Source of the DNA: Streptomyces sp. PKU-EA00015
GTDB lineage: Bacteria; Actinomycetota; Actinomycetes; Streptomycetales; Streptomycetaceae
Direction: 5' to 3'
Assembly (NCBI RefSeq): GCF_013387495.1
Contig: NZ_JABZEE010000032.1
Span: 1 to 64,000 of the forward strand
Length of the DNA stretch: 64,000 nt
Part shown: piece after piece, positions 41,864 through 50,833 of the stretch
How the letters are laid out: every line of letters starts with the position of its first letter
Position numbering within the stretch: position 1 is the first letter of the stretch
Notes under the pieces: model-generated
What the model saw: only the letters and a program-made list of their open reading frames with translations
What the model was told of the DNA's origin: nothing
Database searches by the model: none
Translations under genes and position numbers: made by a program

Positions 41864-43258
41864 TCAGAACTGGAGGGACTTGGTCTGGAGGTACTCGGCG
41901 AGGCCGTGCGGACCGAGCTCGCGGCCGACCCCGGACTGCTTGTAACCGCCGAAGGGAGCACGAGGGTTGAACCGGCCGCCGTTGATGTCGACCTGCCCGG
42001 TGTCCATGCGGCGGGCGAACGCGACCGCCTCGGCCTCGTCCTGCGCCCAGACGGCGCCGGCCAGACCGTAGACGGTGCCGTTGGCGATGGCGAGCGCGTC
42101 GTCCTCGTCCTCGTACTTCAGGATCGAGACGACCGGGCCGAAGATCTCCTCCTGGGCGATGGTCATGCCGGGGGTCACGTCGGCGAAGACGGTCGGGCTG
42201 ACGTAGTAGCCGGTCTCCAGCGGCGCGTCGGGGCCGCCGGCGACGACGCGGGCGCCCTCGGCGATGCCCTTCTCGATATAGCCGCGGACCCGTTGCTGCT
42301 GCTTGGCGTTGACGAGCGGGCCGACCCTGTCTCCGGGGACGTACTTGGCGACCGCGGCGGCGGCCAGCGCGACGGCCTCGTCGTACCGGTCCTTGTGTAC
42401 GAGCATCCGGGTCCAGGCGCTGCAGGTCTGGCCGGAGTTGGACATCACGTTGGCGATGCCGACGTTCACGGCCTTCGCGAGGTCGGCGCCGGGCAGGATG
42501 ACGTTGGCGGACTTGCCGCCGAGCTCCAGGGCGACGCGCTTGACCGCGGCGCCCGCGGTCGCGCCGATCTGCCTGCCGACGGCCGTCGAGCCGGTGAAGG
42601 ACACGAGGTCGACGTCCTCGTGCGCGGCGAGGGCCTGGCCCGCGACCGGCCCGAGGCCGGTGACGAGGTTGAACACTCCGGCGGGTACGCCCGCGTCGTG
42701 GACGGCCTCGGCGAAGAGCTGTGCGGTCAGCGGGGTGTCCTCGGCGGGCTTGAGGACGACGGTGCAACCGGCGGCGAGCGCGGGAGCGACCTTGGCGACG
42801 ATCTGGTGCAGCGGATAGTTCCAGGGCGTGATCGCGGCGACGACGCCGGCGGGCTCCATGAGGACGGTGGAGTTGCCGATCGTCTCCTCGAAGGAGTAGT
42901 CGGCGGCGAGTTCGGCGTACGAGCCGGCGACCAGCAGCGGCATGCCGGTGTGCACGGCCTGGGCGAGCGCGGGCGGGGCGCCGAGCTCGGCGGTGACAGT
43001 GGCGGCGATGGTGTCCTGGCGGTGTGCCAGTTCGTCACGCAGGGCTGTGAGCAGGGCGGCGCGCTCGGCGGGCGGTGTGGCCGCCCAGGCGGGGAACGCG
43101 GCGCGGGCCGCGCGTACGGCGGCGTCGACGTCCTCGGCGGTGCCGGCCGGCACATGGCCGATGACCTGCTCGTCCGCCGGGTTGACCACCGCGATGGTGT
43201 CGGTGGTGGCCGCGGGCCGCCACTGGCCGCCGATGTACATGCCGTCGTGAGCCTTCAT
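41864..43258 (-). CDS. Aldehyde dehydrogenase
   Basis: A 464-aa NAD(P)-dependent enzyme. Motifs: PAGVVAAITPWNYPLHQIV, SFTGSTAVGRQIG, the catalytic Glu in VALELGGKSANV, the nucleophilic Cys in MSNSGQTCSAWTRML, and EEIFGPVVSI. The substrate is not defined by sequence. It leads a two-gene operon with the zinc alcohol dehydrogenase. The AACTA-N7-TAGTT palindrome 38 bases upstream links it to TetR-C. Confidence 0.92.
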   Translation of the reverse strand: MKAHDGMYIGGQWRPAATTDTIAVVNPADEQVIGHVPAGTAEDVDAAVRAARAAFPAWAATPPAERAALLTALRDELAHRQDTIAATVTAELGAPPALAQAVHTGMPLLVAGSYAELAADYSFEETIGNSTVLMEPAGVVAAITPWNYPLHQIVAKVAPALAAGCTVVLKPAEDTPLTAQLFAEAVHDAGVPAGVFNLVTGLGPVAGQALAAHEDVDLVSFTGSTAVGRQIGATAGAAVKRVALELGGKSANVILPGADLAKAVNVGIANVMSNSGQTCSAWTRMLVHKDRYDEAVALAAAAVAKYVPGDRVGPLVNAKQQQRVRGYIEKGIAEGARVVAGGPDAPLETGYYVSPTVFADVTPGMTIAQEEIFGPVVSILKYEDEDDALAIANGTVYGLAGAVWAQDEAEAVAFARRMDTGQVDINGGRFNPRAPFGGYKQSGVGRELGPHGLAEYLQTKSLQF

Positions 43259-43295
43259 CGCTCTCCTCCACGCTTCGTGGTCGTGTCCGGGCCCA

Positions 43296-43312
43296 AACTA
43301 GCGCTGTTAGTT
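43296..43312. promoter_or_regulatory. Candidate TetR-C operator upstream of aldehyde dehydrogenase
   Basis: AACTA-GCGCTGT-TAGTT; with one more base on each side the arms are perfect 6-mers. It shares arms and spacer length with the site at 36101. I see no gene in the rest of 43313-43599. Confidence 0.62.
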
Positions 43313-43599
43313 TTCGCGCGCCAGAGGCAGCCGGGCGGGTGGAGCGTAACGGGGAGACGTGTCCGGCCGGCGTACGGGAGCGTCCCTGCCGCTCACCGCG
43401 CGGGCGTGCACGGACAGCGCGGCGCCCCGCGCCACACGGCAGGCCCGCCGACCGGCAGACCCCGGGAGCCACACGGGCAGAGCCGCTCGCTCAGAAGCCG
43501 CTCGGGCCAAGGCGGCACAGAAAGGCTTTCGGGCATGCGGCCGCCAGTTCCGCGACATGGGCGCGTCACACCTTTCGGGGTGATCGGCGGGCAGGACAG

Positions 43600-44829
43600 C
43601 TATGCGTGCCGGTTCCCCTGCTCGGCAGGGTGCCCGGGGCGTGACCCGGGCACCGAAGAGGCCTCCGGGGGGCCTGCGGGGCGGGGGCGTCGGAGGGCCG
43701 CCGCCGACGACAGCGCCAGGAGCGCCCCGGTCAGGACGAACGGCGTGGCGGCGCCGGCGAGGCCGGCGACCAGGCCGGCGCCCGCCGGTGCGGCCACCTG
43801 GCCGAGGCGGTTGCCGGTCAGGCGCAGGGCGAGCGCGGTCGACCGCGCGTCGGCCGGCGCCGCCTGCACCACCGTCGTCATCGACAGCGGCTGGCCGGCG
43901 CCGAGGCAGAAGCCCAGCAGGATCAGCATCGCTGCGAGCGCCCACAGCGGAACGGGCAGCGCGATGCCGCCGCACAGCAGCCCGCCGATCAGGCAGGTCG
44001 TGGTCAGCAGACCCCTGCGGCCCATGAGCCGGATCATGGGGGTCATCACCAGCCGGCAGGCGATGGTGGCCGCGGCCCGCAGGCTGAGCAGCACACCGAC
44101 GACGGCGGGCGCGATGCCCCGGTGTTCGCCGATCACCGGCAGGTACGCCGTGAGGATGTCGGTCGCGGAGAGCACCGCGAGACTGATGAGGATTCCGGCG
44201 GGGACGCCGCGGGTGCGCAGGATGCTGCGTACGGGCACCGTCGTGCGATCCTCGCGCGGCCGGGGCGGGGTGCGGTGCTCGATGCGCCACAGCGAGGCGA
44301 GAGACGCGGCGGCCACGGCCGCCGCGGCGAGCAGCGCGTATCCGCTCGTACGGGCCAGGTCGCCGCCGATCACGGCGCCGGCGGCGACGGGCCCGACGAG
44401 CTGGCCGAGCGAGGCGCCGATGGTGAAGTGGCCGAAGTTGCGGTCCTGTTCGGCGGGTGCGGACTGCCGGGCGACGATCGACTGGGCGCCGATGACGAAG
44501 CAGAGGTGGCCGAGCCCCATGACGCCGCTCCACGCGGCCATCGCCGCGAGGGAGCCCGCCGCAGCGCTGAGGGCGCATCCGCCGGACATCAGGACGACGC
44601 CGACGGGCAGCAGGGGTGCGCACCGCCCGTGGTCCGTCCTGCGCCCCAGCGGTACGGCGGCGAACAGGGGAAGCAGCGCGTAGACACCGGCGATGACGCC
44701 GATGGCGCGCTCGTCCGCGCCCAGCGAGAGGGCGCGGTAGGAGACGGCGGGCCGCGCCATCGACACCGCGCCCTGGGCGAGGGAGAACGCGATGACGAGG
44801 CGCAGCAGCCAGCTCCGGGACTCCGTCAC
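43600..44829 (-). CDS. MFS transporter, drug/metabolite type
   Basis: A 409-aa protein with 12 predicted helices. The loop 2-3 motif is degenerate (PLFAAVPLGRRTDHGR). The second half opens after an Arg-rich loop (RTPPRPREDRTTVPVR). Substrate unknown. The GTG at 44829 lies one base after the stop of the citrate transporter gene, so the two are translationally linked. Partnership with citrate uptake hints at export or import of a citrate-related compound or a metal chelate, but this is only inference. Confidence 0.83.
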   Translation of the reverse strand: MTESRSWLLRLVIAFSLAQGAVSMARPAVSYRALSLGADERAIGVIAGVYALLPLFAAVPLGRRTDHGRCAPLLPVGVVLMSGGCALSAAAGSLAAMAAWSGVMGLGHLCFVIGAQSIVARQSAPAEQDRNFGHFTIGASLGQLVGPVAAGAVIGGDLARTSGYALLAAAAVAAASLASLWRIEHRTPPRPREDRTTVPVRSILRTRGVPAGILISLAVLSATDILTAYLPVIGEHRGIAPAVVGVLLSLRAAATIACRLVMTPMIRLMGRRGLLTTTCLIGGLLCGGIALPVPLWALAAMLILLGFCLGAGQPLSMTTVVQAAPADARSTALALRLTGNRLGQVAAPAGAGLVAGLAGAATPFVLTGALLALSSAAALRRPRPAGPPEASSVPGSRPGHPAEQGNRHA

Positions 44830-44830
44830 G

Positions 44831-46240
44831 TCAGATGATTCCGAAGAGGATTCCGGCGCCGAGGACCACCAGCGAGGTGAGCGCGGCCCACTTGACGGTG
44901 AAGCGGGTGTGGTCGCCGAACTCGACCTTGGCCATGCCGACCAGGACGTACACGGCGGGCACCAGCGGGCTCGACATGTGCAGTGCCTGGCCGACGAGCG
45001 AGGCGCGGGCGATCTCCAGCGGGGAGACGCCGTGGGCGGCGCCGGCCTCGGCGAGGACGGGCAGCACGCCGAAGTAGAAGCCGTCGTTGGACATGAAGTA
45101 CGTGAGCGGGAGGCTCAGCAGGCCGGTGACGACGGCCATGTGCGGGCCCATGCCCTCGGGGATCGCCCCGACGAGCCAGTCGGCCATGTGCTCGACCATG
45201 CCGGTGCCGGTGAGGACGCCGGTGAAGACGGCGGCGGCGAAGACCATGCCGGCGACGTTGAGGACGTTGTCGGCGTGGGCGGCGATCCGGGCCTTCTGGT
45301 CGGTCATCCGGGGGAAGTTGACCGTGAGGGCGAGGGCCGCACCGAGCAGGAAGAGGACCGGGATGGGCAGCAGCTCCATGATCATGGAGGCGAGGAGAAC
45401 GACGGTGAGCCCGAGGTTGAACCAGTAGAGCTTGGGGCGCAGCGTGGCGCGGTGGGGGTCGAGTCCCTGGAAGCCCTCGTCGTCGCCCTCGGCGGCGTCC
45501 TTGCTCCCGGTGTCCGATGCCCCCGCACCGGGGCCGCGGCCCGCGGCCGGCTTCGTCCGGTCGCCGCCGCCCGTCTTCACCAGCACGGTCTCGGTGTGCG
45601 GCTCCAGGACCTCGTCCAGGGAGAGGAAGCCGAGGCGCTTGCGCTCGCGACGGCCGAGGACGTACGCGAGGACCATCACGAACAGGAGGCCGACGCCGAG
45701 GGCCGGGATCATCGGGACGAAGATGTCGCCCGCGTCCAGTTTCAGCGCGGTCGCCGCACGGGCGGTCGGGCCGCCCCAGGGCAGCGTGTTCATGACGCCG
45801 TTGGCGGTCGCGGCGATACCGGTCATGACGACCAGGCTCATCTTGAGGCGCTTGTAGAGCGGATACATCGCCGAAACCGTGATCATGAAGGTCGTCGAGC
45901 CGTCACCGTCCAGCGAGACGATGGCGGCCAGGAGTGCCGTACCGATCACGATGCGCAGCGGGTCCGCCTTGCAGAAGCGCAAGATGCCCCGGACGATCGG
46001 GTCGAACAGGCCGACGTCGATCATGACGCCGAAGTAGACGATCGCGAACATCAGCATCGCGGCCGTGGGCGCGAGATTGCCGACGCCCTCGAGGACGTAG
46101 TCCCCGAGGTGCGCACCCTTTCCGACGATGACGCAGAAGAGTGCGGGGATGAGGACCAGCGCCGCTATCGGCGACATCTTCTTCATCATGATCAGGACCA
46201 GGAAGGTCGCGATCATGGCGAAGCCGAGGATTGTCAGCAT
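44831..46240 (-). CDS. Citrate:H+/metal symporter, CitMHS family
   Basis: A 469-aa transporter with about 12 helices and a central hydrophilic loop of about 70 residues (residues 210-275, rich in Gly/Asp). Family motifs include VSLDGDGSTTFMITVSAMYP and MNTLPWGGPTARAATAL, and MSNDGFYFGVLPVLAEAGAA in the second half. CitMHS proteins take up citrate complexed to a divalent metal. Upstream is a long inverted repeat (46245-46304) whose proximal arm includes the AGGT Shine-Dalgarno sequence, so expression is probably tightly controlled. Confidence 0.92.
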   Translation of the reverse strand: MLTILGFAMIATFLVLIMMKKMSPIAALVLIPALFCVIVGKGAHLGDYVLEGVGNLAPTAAMLMFAIVYFGVMIDVGLFDPIVRGILRFCKADPLRIVIGTALLAAIVSLDGDGSTTFMITVSAMYPLYKRLKMSLVVMTGIAATANGVMNTLPWGGPTARAATALKLDAGDIFVPMIPALGVGLLFVMVLAYVLGRRERKRLGFLSLDEVLEPHTETVLVKTGGGDRTKPAAGRGPGAGASDTGSKDAAEGDDEGFQGLDPHRATLRPKLYWFNLGLTVVLLASMIMELLPIPVLFLLGAALALTVNFPRMTDQKARIAAHADNVLNVAGMVFAAAVFTGVLTGTGMVEHMADWLVGAIPEGMGPHMAVVTGLLSLPLTYFMSNDGFYFGVLPVLAEAGAAHGVSPLEIARASLVGQALHMSSPLVPAVYVLVGMAKVEFGDHTRFTVKWAALTSLVVLGAGILFGII

Positions 46241-46244
46241 GGGG

Positions 46245-46304
46245 ACACCTAACGTTCATCCTTGAACTCCACCGGGGCGGCGGTTCGGATGACGTTAGGT
46301 GTCG
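46245..46304. promoter_or_regulatory. Long inverted repeat at the citrate transporter start
   Basis: Perfect 12-base arms GACACCTAACGT (46245-46256) and ACGTTAGGTGTC (46293-46304) extend by CATCC/GGATG after one bulged base, with GAAC/GTTC inside. On the transcript the arm next to the ATG contains the ribosome-binding site. As DNA it could be a paired operator. Confidence 0.65.
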
Positions 46305-46358
46305 TCAATTGCCGTTAACAAGATGTTGACACGTGAGCAATACGAGCAAAACCCCAGG

Positions 46359-48614
46359 TCAGTCCATGGGTGCGACCTCGACGGGGAAGCCGTTGAGCAC
46401 TGCCGTGCCCGACAGGGGGTCCAGCCGGGAGCCGTCGAGCAGCTGGTTGACGTTGACTCCGGGCCGGGCGGAGGCCACCGAGAGCCGGGTACCCGGCCTG
46501 TCGTGGCCCCAGCCGTGCGGCAGGCTCACGACGCCCGGGCGGACGTCCGCGGTGATCTCCACGGGTGCCTCCACCCGGCCGCCGTCCGCGGTGACCGCGG
46601 CCGTCGCGCCGTCCGTGAGGCCGAGACGGGCCGCGTCGTCGGGGTGGACGTGCAGGGTGCAGCGGTTGGAGCCGCCGCCCAGTGCCGGCACGTTGTGCAG
46701 CCAGCTGTTGTTGGAGCGCAGATGGCGGCGGCCGACCAGCACGAGCCCGTCGGGACGCCGGTCGAGGGCGCTGCGGAGCCTCGGCAGATCGGCGGCGATC
46801 GGCGCGGGCAGCAGCTCGATGCGCCCGCTGCGGGTCCTGAGCACCTGCGGGACGCGCGGCTGGAGGGGCCCGAGGTCGATGCCGTGCGGGTTCTCCAGGA
46901 GCTTGGCGAGGGTGAGCTCGTACGGGCCGAGGCGCAGCATCAGGTCCAGGCGGCGCTCGGCTCCGCTGCCGCCGGTGAGTTCGGCGGCGAGCTCGGCCGC
47001 GTCCTGGCCGTGCACGGGTGAGTGGGGGTCGGCGACGGCCTTGGCGAGGGAGCGCTGGACGACCATGTCGTCGACGGCGGACGGTTCGGCGCCGTGCATG
47101 CCGCCGACCGCGAGGACCAGCCGGGCGTGGATCTCGCACTCGTCCATCAGCCCGTCCTCCAGGGGGACGGCGGCGGGCGTGTAGCGGACCTGGTTGCGTA
47201 CGGCGAGGGCGTTGAAGGCGAAGTCGAAGTGGGCGCTCTGGGAGGGGGGCGGTGGGGGCAGCACCACGTCGGCGTGGCGTGACGTCTCGTTCAGGTACGG
47301 GTCGACGCTGACCATGAAGTCCAGACCGCTCAGCGCCGCGTCGAGGCGGTCGCCGTCGGGGGCGGAGAGCACCGGGTTGGCGGCGATCGCGATGAGGGCT
47401 CGGATCCGCCCGTCGCCCGGTGTCTCGATCTCCTCGGCGAGTGCGGCGACGGGGAGTTCGCCCTTGGCCTCCGGGTGTCCGCCGACACGGCTCGACCAGC
47501 GGCCGAGGGCGAAGCCCTTGCCCGGGCCGGCCGGGCGCGGGGCCTTGTCGGTGGCGGCGAGGGGGAAGAGTGCGCCGCCCGGCCGGTCCAGGTTGCCGGT
47601 GAGGATGTTGAGGACGTCGACGAGCCAGCTCGCGAGGGTGCCGTGCTCCACGGTGCAGCTCCCGATGCGCCCGTAGACGGCAGCGGACGGCGCGGCGGCG
47701 AGCTCGCGGGCGATCGTACGGATCTCCTCGGCGTCCATGTCGCAGGCGGCGGCCACGGCTTCCGGGGTGAAGTCCCGCACCGCCGCCTCGACGTCGCCGA
47801 CCTGCTCCACGTGCCCGGCGAGAGCGCCGAGGTCGGTCAGTTCCTCCTCGAACAGGACGTGGGCGAGGGCGGCGAGCAGGAGCGCGTCGGTGCCGGGGCG
47901 GATCGCGACGTGCCGGTCGGCGAGCCGGGCGGTGCGGGTGCGGCGGGGGTCGACGACGGTGAGCGTGCCGCCGCGGCGGCGCAGTGCCCTCAGCTTGCCG
48001 GGGAAGTCGGGTGCGGTGCACAGGCTGCCGTTGGACTCGAGCGGGTTGGCGCCGAGGAGGAGCAGGTGGGCGGTGCGGTCCAGGTCGGGGACGGGAATGG
48101 CGACGGCGCTGCCGTAGAGCAGTCCGCTGGAGACGTGCTTGGGCATCTGGTCGAGGGTGGAGGCGCTGAAGACGTTGCGCGTGCGCAGGGTGGACAGCAG
48201 GACCGACGGGTAGAGGCCGCCGGCCATGGTGTGCACGTTGGGGTTGCCGAGGACGACACCGACGGCGTCGGGTCCGTGCTGCTCGATCAGCGGTCGTATG
48301 CGGGCGGCGACGAGATCGAACGCCTCCTCCCAGCTCGCCTCGCGCAGGCGGCCGTTCTCGCGCACGAGCGGGGTGCGCAGCCGGTCGGGGTCGGCGTCGA
48401 GCTCGCCGAACGAGGCGCCCTTGGGACAGATGAAGCCCTCGCTGAAGACGTCGTCCCGGTCACCGCGCGCACCGGTGACCCGGGTGCCCTCGATGGTCAG
48501 GGTGAGCCCGCAGGTGGCCTCGCACAGCGGGCAGATGCGCGGTGCGGTGCGGGCGCCTCGATCGGCGGGCGGCGGATTGGTCGCGGTAAGAGCGGCAGGT
48601 GCGGTGCGGGACAC
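46359..48614 (-). CDS. Formate-dehydrogenase/nitrate-reductase-like molybdopterin oxidoreductase
   Basis: A 751-aa catalytic subunit of the molybdopterin-bis-guanine-dinucleotide family. The N-terminal [4Fe-4S] motif is CPLCEATCGLTL with the fourth Cys in FICPKGAS. The molybdopterin-binding repeats follow (LLLLGANPLESNGS, LTVVDPRRTRTARLAD, LVDVLNILTGNLDRPGGAL). A C-terminal MoCo-dinucleotide domain contains LRSNNSWLHNVPAL and VSLPHGWGHDRPG. It has no Tat signal, so it is cytosolic. There is no adjacent electron-transfer or accessory gene. The substrate is undetermined. The GTG at 48614 follows GGAGG. A TetR-type palindrome lies 47 bases upstream. Confidence 0.87.
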   Translation of the reverse strand: MSRTAPAALTATNPPPADRGARTAPRICPLCEATCGLTLTIEGTRVTGARGDRDDVFSEGFICPKGASFGELDADPDRLRTPLVRENGRLREASWEEAFDLVAARIRPLIEQHGPDAVGVVLGNPNVHTMAGGLYPSVLLSTLRTRNVFSASTLDQMPKHVSSGLLYGSAVAIPVPDLDRTAHLLLLGANPLESNGSLCTAPDFPGKLRALRRRGGTLTVVDPRRTRTARLADRHVAIRPGTDALLLAALAHVLFEEELTDLGALAGHVEQVGDVEAAVRDFTPEAVAAACDMDAEEIRTIARELAAAPSAAVYGRIGSCTVEHGTLASWLVDVLNILTGNLDRPGGALFPLAATDKAPRPAGPGKGFALGRWSSRVGGHPEAKGELPVAALAEEIETPGDGRIRALIAIAANPVLSAPDGDRLDAALSGLDFMVSVDPYLNETSRHADVVLPPPPPSQSAHFDFAFNALAVRNQVRYTPAAVPLEDGLMDECEIHARLVLAVGGMHGAEPSAVDDMVVQRSLAKAVADPHSPVHGQDAAELAAELTGGSGAERRLDLMLRLGPYELTLAKLLENPHGIDLGPLQPRVPQVLRTRSGRIELLPAPIAADLPRLRSALDRRPDGLVLVGRRHLRSNNSWLHNVPALGGGSNRCTLHVHPDDAARLGLTDGATAAVTADGGRVEAPVEITADVRPGVVSLPHGWGHDRPGTRLSVASARPGVNVNQLLDGSRLDPLSGTAVLNGFPVEVAPMD

Positions 48615-48660
48615 GGGTCCTCCCCCGGGGCGGGTGGCACGGTGACGGGTGGCCCGTCGA

Positions 48661-48678
48661 GCATACCGACCGGTATGC
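48661..48678. promoter_or_regulatory. Palindromic operator upstream of molybdoenzyme
   Basis: GCATACCG-AC-CGGTATGC is a perfect 8+2+8 inverted repeat, 47 bases before the molybdoenzyme start and 85 bases after the tetR-D stop. Confidence 0.6.
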
Positions 48679-48762
48679 ATGGGCGGGAGGGGTACGACGT
48701 CCGGAGGCCAAGGGACCACTCTCGGCAAGGACGCGGGCACGGGAAACCGAAGGGCCCGCCCT

Positions 48763-49395
48763 TCACGCCCCCTGTGGAGGCGCGTCCAGCACATCCGCGA
48801 GGTACGCCCGCAGCAGCAGCCGCGTCTCGCCCACGATCCCCTCGTCCCCCGTCTCGCTCACCCGGAAGGCCAGCTGCAGCAGCGCGTCCGCCGCCTCGAC
48901 CGCGACCAGGACCGCGCGCCGCAGCCGCGCGTCCGGCTCACGCCCCTGGTGGGCGGCGAGCAGGCGGACGAGCCGGTCGGCGACCTCGTCGTTGGGGCCG
49001 GCGACCGGGGCGCCGACCGGGACCTGGGCGCCGAAGTCGATCAGCGCGAAGCCGGGGACCGCGCGCTTCATCGCCAGGTACTCGTCGAGCATGACGTCGA
49101 CGGCGCCGCGCCAGTCCCCCGCCGGCAGCCGGACGAGGAGCCCGGCGACCCGCTCGGCGTAGCGGTCGAGATTGCGGTGCCCCAGCGCCTCCACGAGCGC
49201 CCGTTTGTTGCCGAAGAAGCGGTAGACGGAGCCGATCGGGACGCCGGCCCGCGCCGCCACGTCGCGCGTGGACAGTTCCTCGTAGCCGCAGGTGTCGAGG
49301 AGTTCGGCGCAGGCGTCCAGGATGCGCGCGAGACGGTCGGCGCTGCGCTGCTGCACGGGCGCACGGCGCAGAGGTGGCTGGGACACGCCGTCCAT
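48763..49395 (-). CDS. TetR family regulator (TetR-D)
   Basis: A 210-aa regulator: helix-turn-helix LDTCGYEELSTRDVAARAGV then PIGSVYRFFGNKRALVEALG; the ligand-binding domain is helical and unassigned. It starts at MDGVSQPP (49395). It is divergent from hmgA, with a CCTA...TAGG palindrome at 49435 between them, and lies upstream of the molybdoenzyme gene on the same strand. It could control either neighbour. Confidence 0.85.
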   Translation of the reverse strand: MDGVSQPPLRRAPVQQRSADRLARILDACAELLDTCGYEELSTRDVAARAGVPIGSVYRFFGNKRALVEALGHRNLDRYAERVAGLLVRLPAGDWRGAVDVMLDEYLAMKRAVPGFALIDFGAQVPVGAPVAGPNDEVADRLVRLLAAHQGREPDARLRRAVLVAVEAADALLQLAFRVSETGDEGIVGETRLLLRAYLADVLDAPPQGA

Positions 49396-49434
49396 GATGC
49401 CGCCCCGTTGCCGTTGACGGGACGGTCCTGCAAT

Positions 49435-49452
49435 CCTACGGTTATCCATAGG
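49435..49452. promoter_or_regulatory. Candidate TetR-D operator between tetR-D and hmgA
   Basis: An 18-base dyad, CCTACGGTTATCCATAGG, with 7 of 9 complementary positions lies 40 bases from the tetR-D start and 44 bases from the hmgA start. Confidence 0.5.
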
Positions 49453-49495
49453 AATGGGTACGGGAACGGAAATCCCTCGGCACCAGGAGCGGGCG

Positions 49496-50821
49496 ATGAG
49501 CGGTATCGACGAGACGCGCAAACTTGTGGAGGGACTCGGCGACGAGTCGTTCCTGTCCGGCTTCGGCAACGAGCACAGCTCGGAGGCGGTCCCCGGCGCC
49601 CTCCCCCACGGGCGGAACTCACCGCAGCGCGCCCCGCTCGGTCTCTACGCGGAACAGCTCAGCGGCACCGCCTTCACCGAGCCCCGCGCCCACAACCGCC
49701 GTTCCTGGCTGTACCGCATCCGTCCCTCGGCCATGCACCCGGCGTTCGTCCGCGCCGACAACGGCCGCATCCGCACAGCCCCGTTCACCGAGACGGTTCC
49801 CGACCCCAACCGCCTGCGGTGGAACCCGCTGCCGGAGCCCGCGCCCGGCACGGACTGGCTCGCGGGCCTGTGGACGCTCGGCGGCAACGGCGACGTGGCC
49901 CAGCGCACCGGCATGGCCGTGCACCTGTACCACGCCAACGCCTCCATGGAGCGGGTGTTCAGCGACGCGGACGGCGAACTGCTGATCGTCCCCGAGCGCG
50001 GCGGCCTGCTGCTGGTGACCGAGTTCGGCCTGCTGCCCGCGCGGCCCGGCGAGATCGCGCTGATCCCCCGCGGCGTCCGCTTCCGCGTGGAGCTGCTCGA
50101 CCACAGCGCCCGCGGCTACGTCTGCGAGAACTACGGGCAGCCGTTCCAGCTGCCCGACCTCGGCCCGATCGGCGCCAACGGCCTCGCGCACCCCCGCGAC
50201 TTCCTCGCCCCGGCCGCGGCGTACGAGGACGTCGAAGGCCCCATCGAGGTGGTCAACAAGTTCTGCGGGAACCTGTGGACCGCGACGTACGGCCACTCGC
50301 CGCTCGACGTCGTCGCCTGGCACGGCAACCACGTCCCCTACGTCTACGACCTGCGCCGCTTCAACGTCATCGGCACGATCTCGTACGACCACCCCGACCC
50401 GTCCATCTTCACGGTGCTGACCTCGCCGTCCGACACCCCCGGTCTCGCCGGCGTCGACTTCGTGGTCTTCGCGCCGCGCTGGCTGGTGGGCGAGGACACG
50501 TTCCGCCCGCCGTACTTCCACCGCAACGTGATGAGCGAGTACATGGGCCTGATCGAGGGCGCCTACGACGCGAAAGCCGAAGGCTTCGTCCCCGGCGGAG
50601 GCTCGCTGCACAACATGATGTCGGCGCACGGCCCCGACCGGGAGACCTTCGACCGGGCGAGCTCCGTCGAGCTGAAGCCGCAGAAGGTCGACAACGGCCT
50701 CGCCTTCATGTTCGAGACCCGCTGGCCGGTGATCGCGACCGAGCAGGCGGCGAACGCCGACCACCTGCAGAAGGGCTACGACACCGTATGGCAGGGTCTT
50801 GAGCGCCACTTCCGGCCGTAG
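49496..50821 (+). CDS. hmgA: Homogentisate 1,2-dioxygenase
   Basis: A 441-aa iron(II) dioxygenase that opens the ring of homogentisate to maleylacetoacetate in tyrosine/phenylalanine breakdown. The family opening LSGFGNEHSSEAVPGALP and GKN-type motifs are present. Iron ligands are expected in PPYFHRNVMSEYMGLIEG (His and Glu) and LHNMMSAHGPDRETF (His). The length equals that of bacterial and human enzymes. The start at 49496 (MSGIDETRK) follows AGGAG; an upstream ATG at 49454 would run through the palindrome. The next gene, 12 bases on, encodes a GntR regulator. Confidence 0.95.
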   Translation: MSGIDETRKLVEGLGDESFLSGFGNEHSSEAVPGALPHGRNSPQRAPLGLYAEQLSGTAFTEPRAHNRRSWLYRIRPSAMHPAFVRADNGRIRTAPFTETVPDPNRLRWNPLPEPAPGTDWLAGLWTLGGNGDVAQRTGMAVHLYHANASMERVFSDADGELLIVPERGGLLLVTEFGLLPARPGEIALIPRGVRFRVELLDHSARGYVCENYGQPFQLPDLGPIGANGLAHPRDFLAPAAAYEDVEGPIEVVNKFCGNLWTATYGHSPLDVVAWHGNHVPYVYDLRRFNVIGTISYDHPDPSIFTVLTSPSDTPGLAGVDFVVFAPRWLVGEDTFRPPYFHRNVMSEYMGLIEGAYDAKAEGFVPGGGSLHNMMSAHGPDRETFDRASSVELKPQKVDNGLAFMFETRWPVIATEQAANADHLQKGYDTVWQGLERHFRP

Positions 50822-50833
50822 TACGGAGATGCC

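Noticed and set aside
43313..43599. Small open frames upstream of the aldehyde dehydrogenase
   Set aside because: Compositional frames without ribosome-binding sites or recognisable sequence.
48615..48794. Longer N-terminus of the molybdoenzyme
   Set aside because: It would run through the 48661 palindrome and into tetR-D, and the GTG at 48614 has GGAGG in front.
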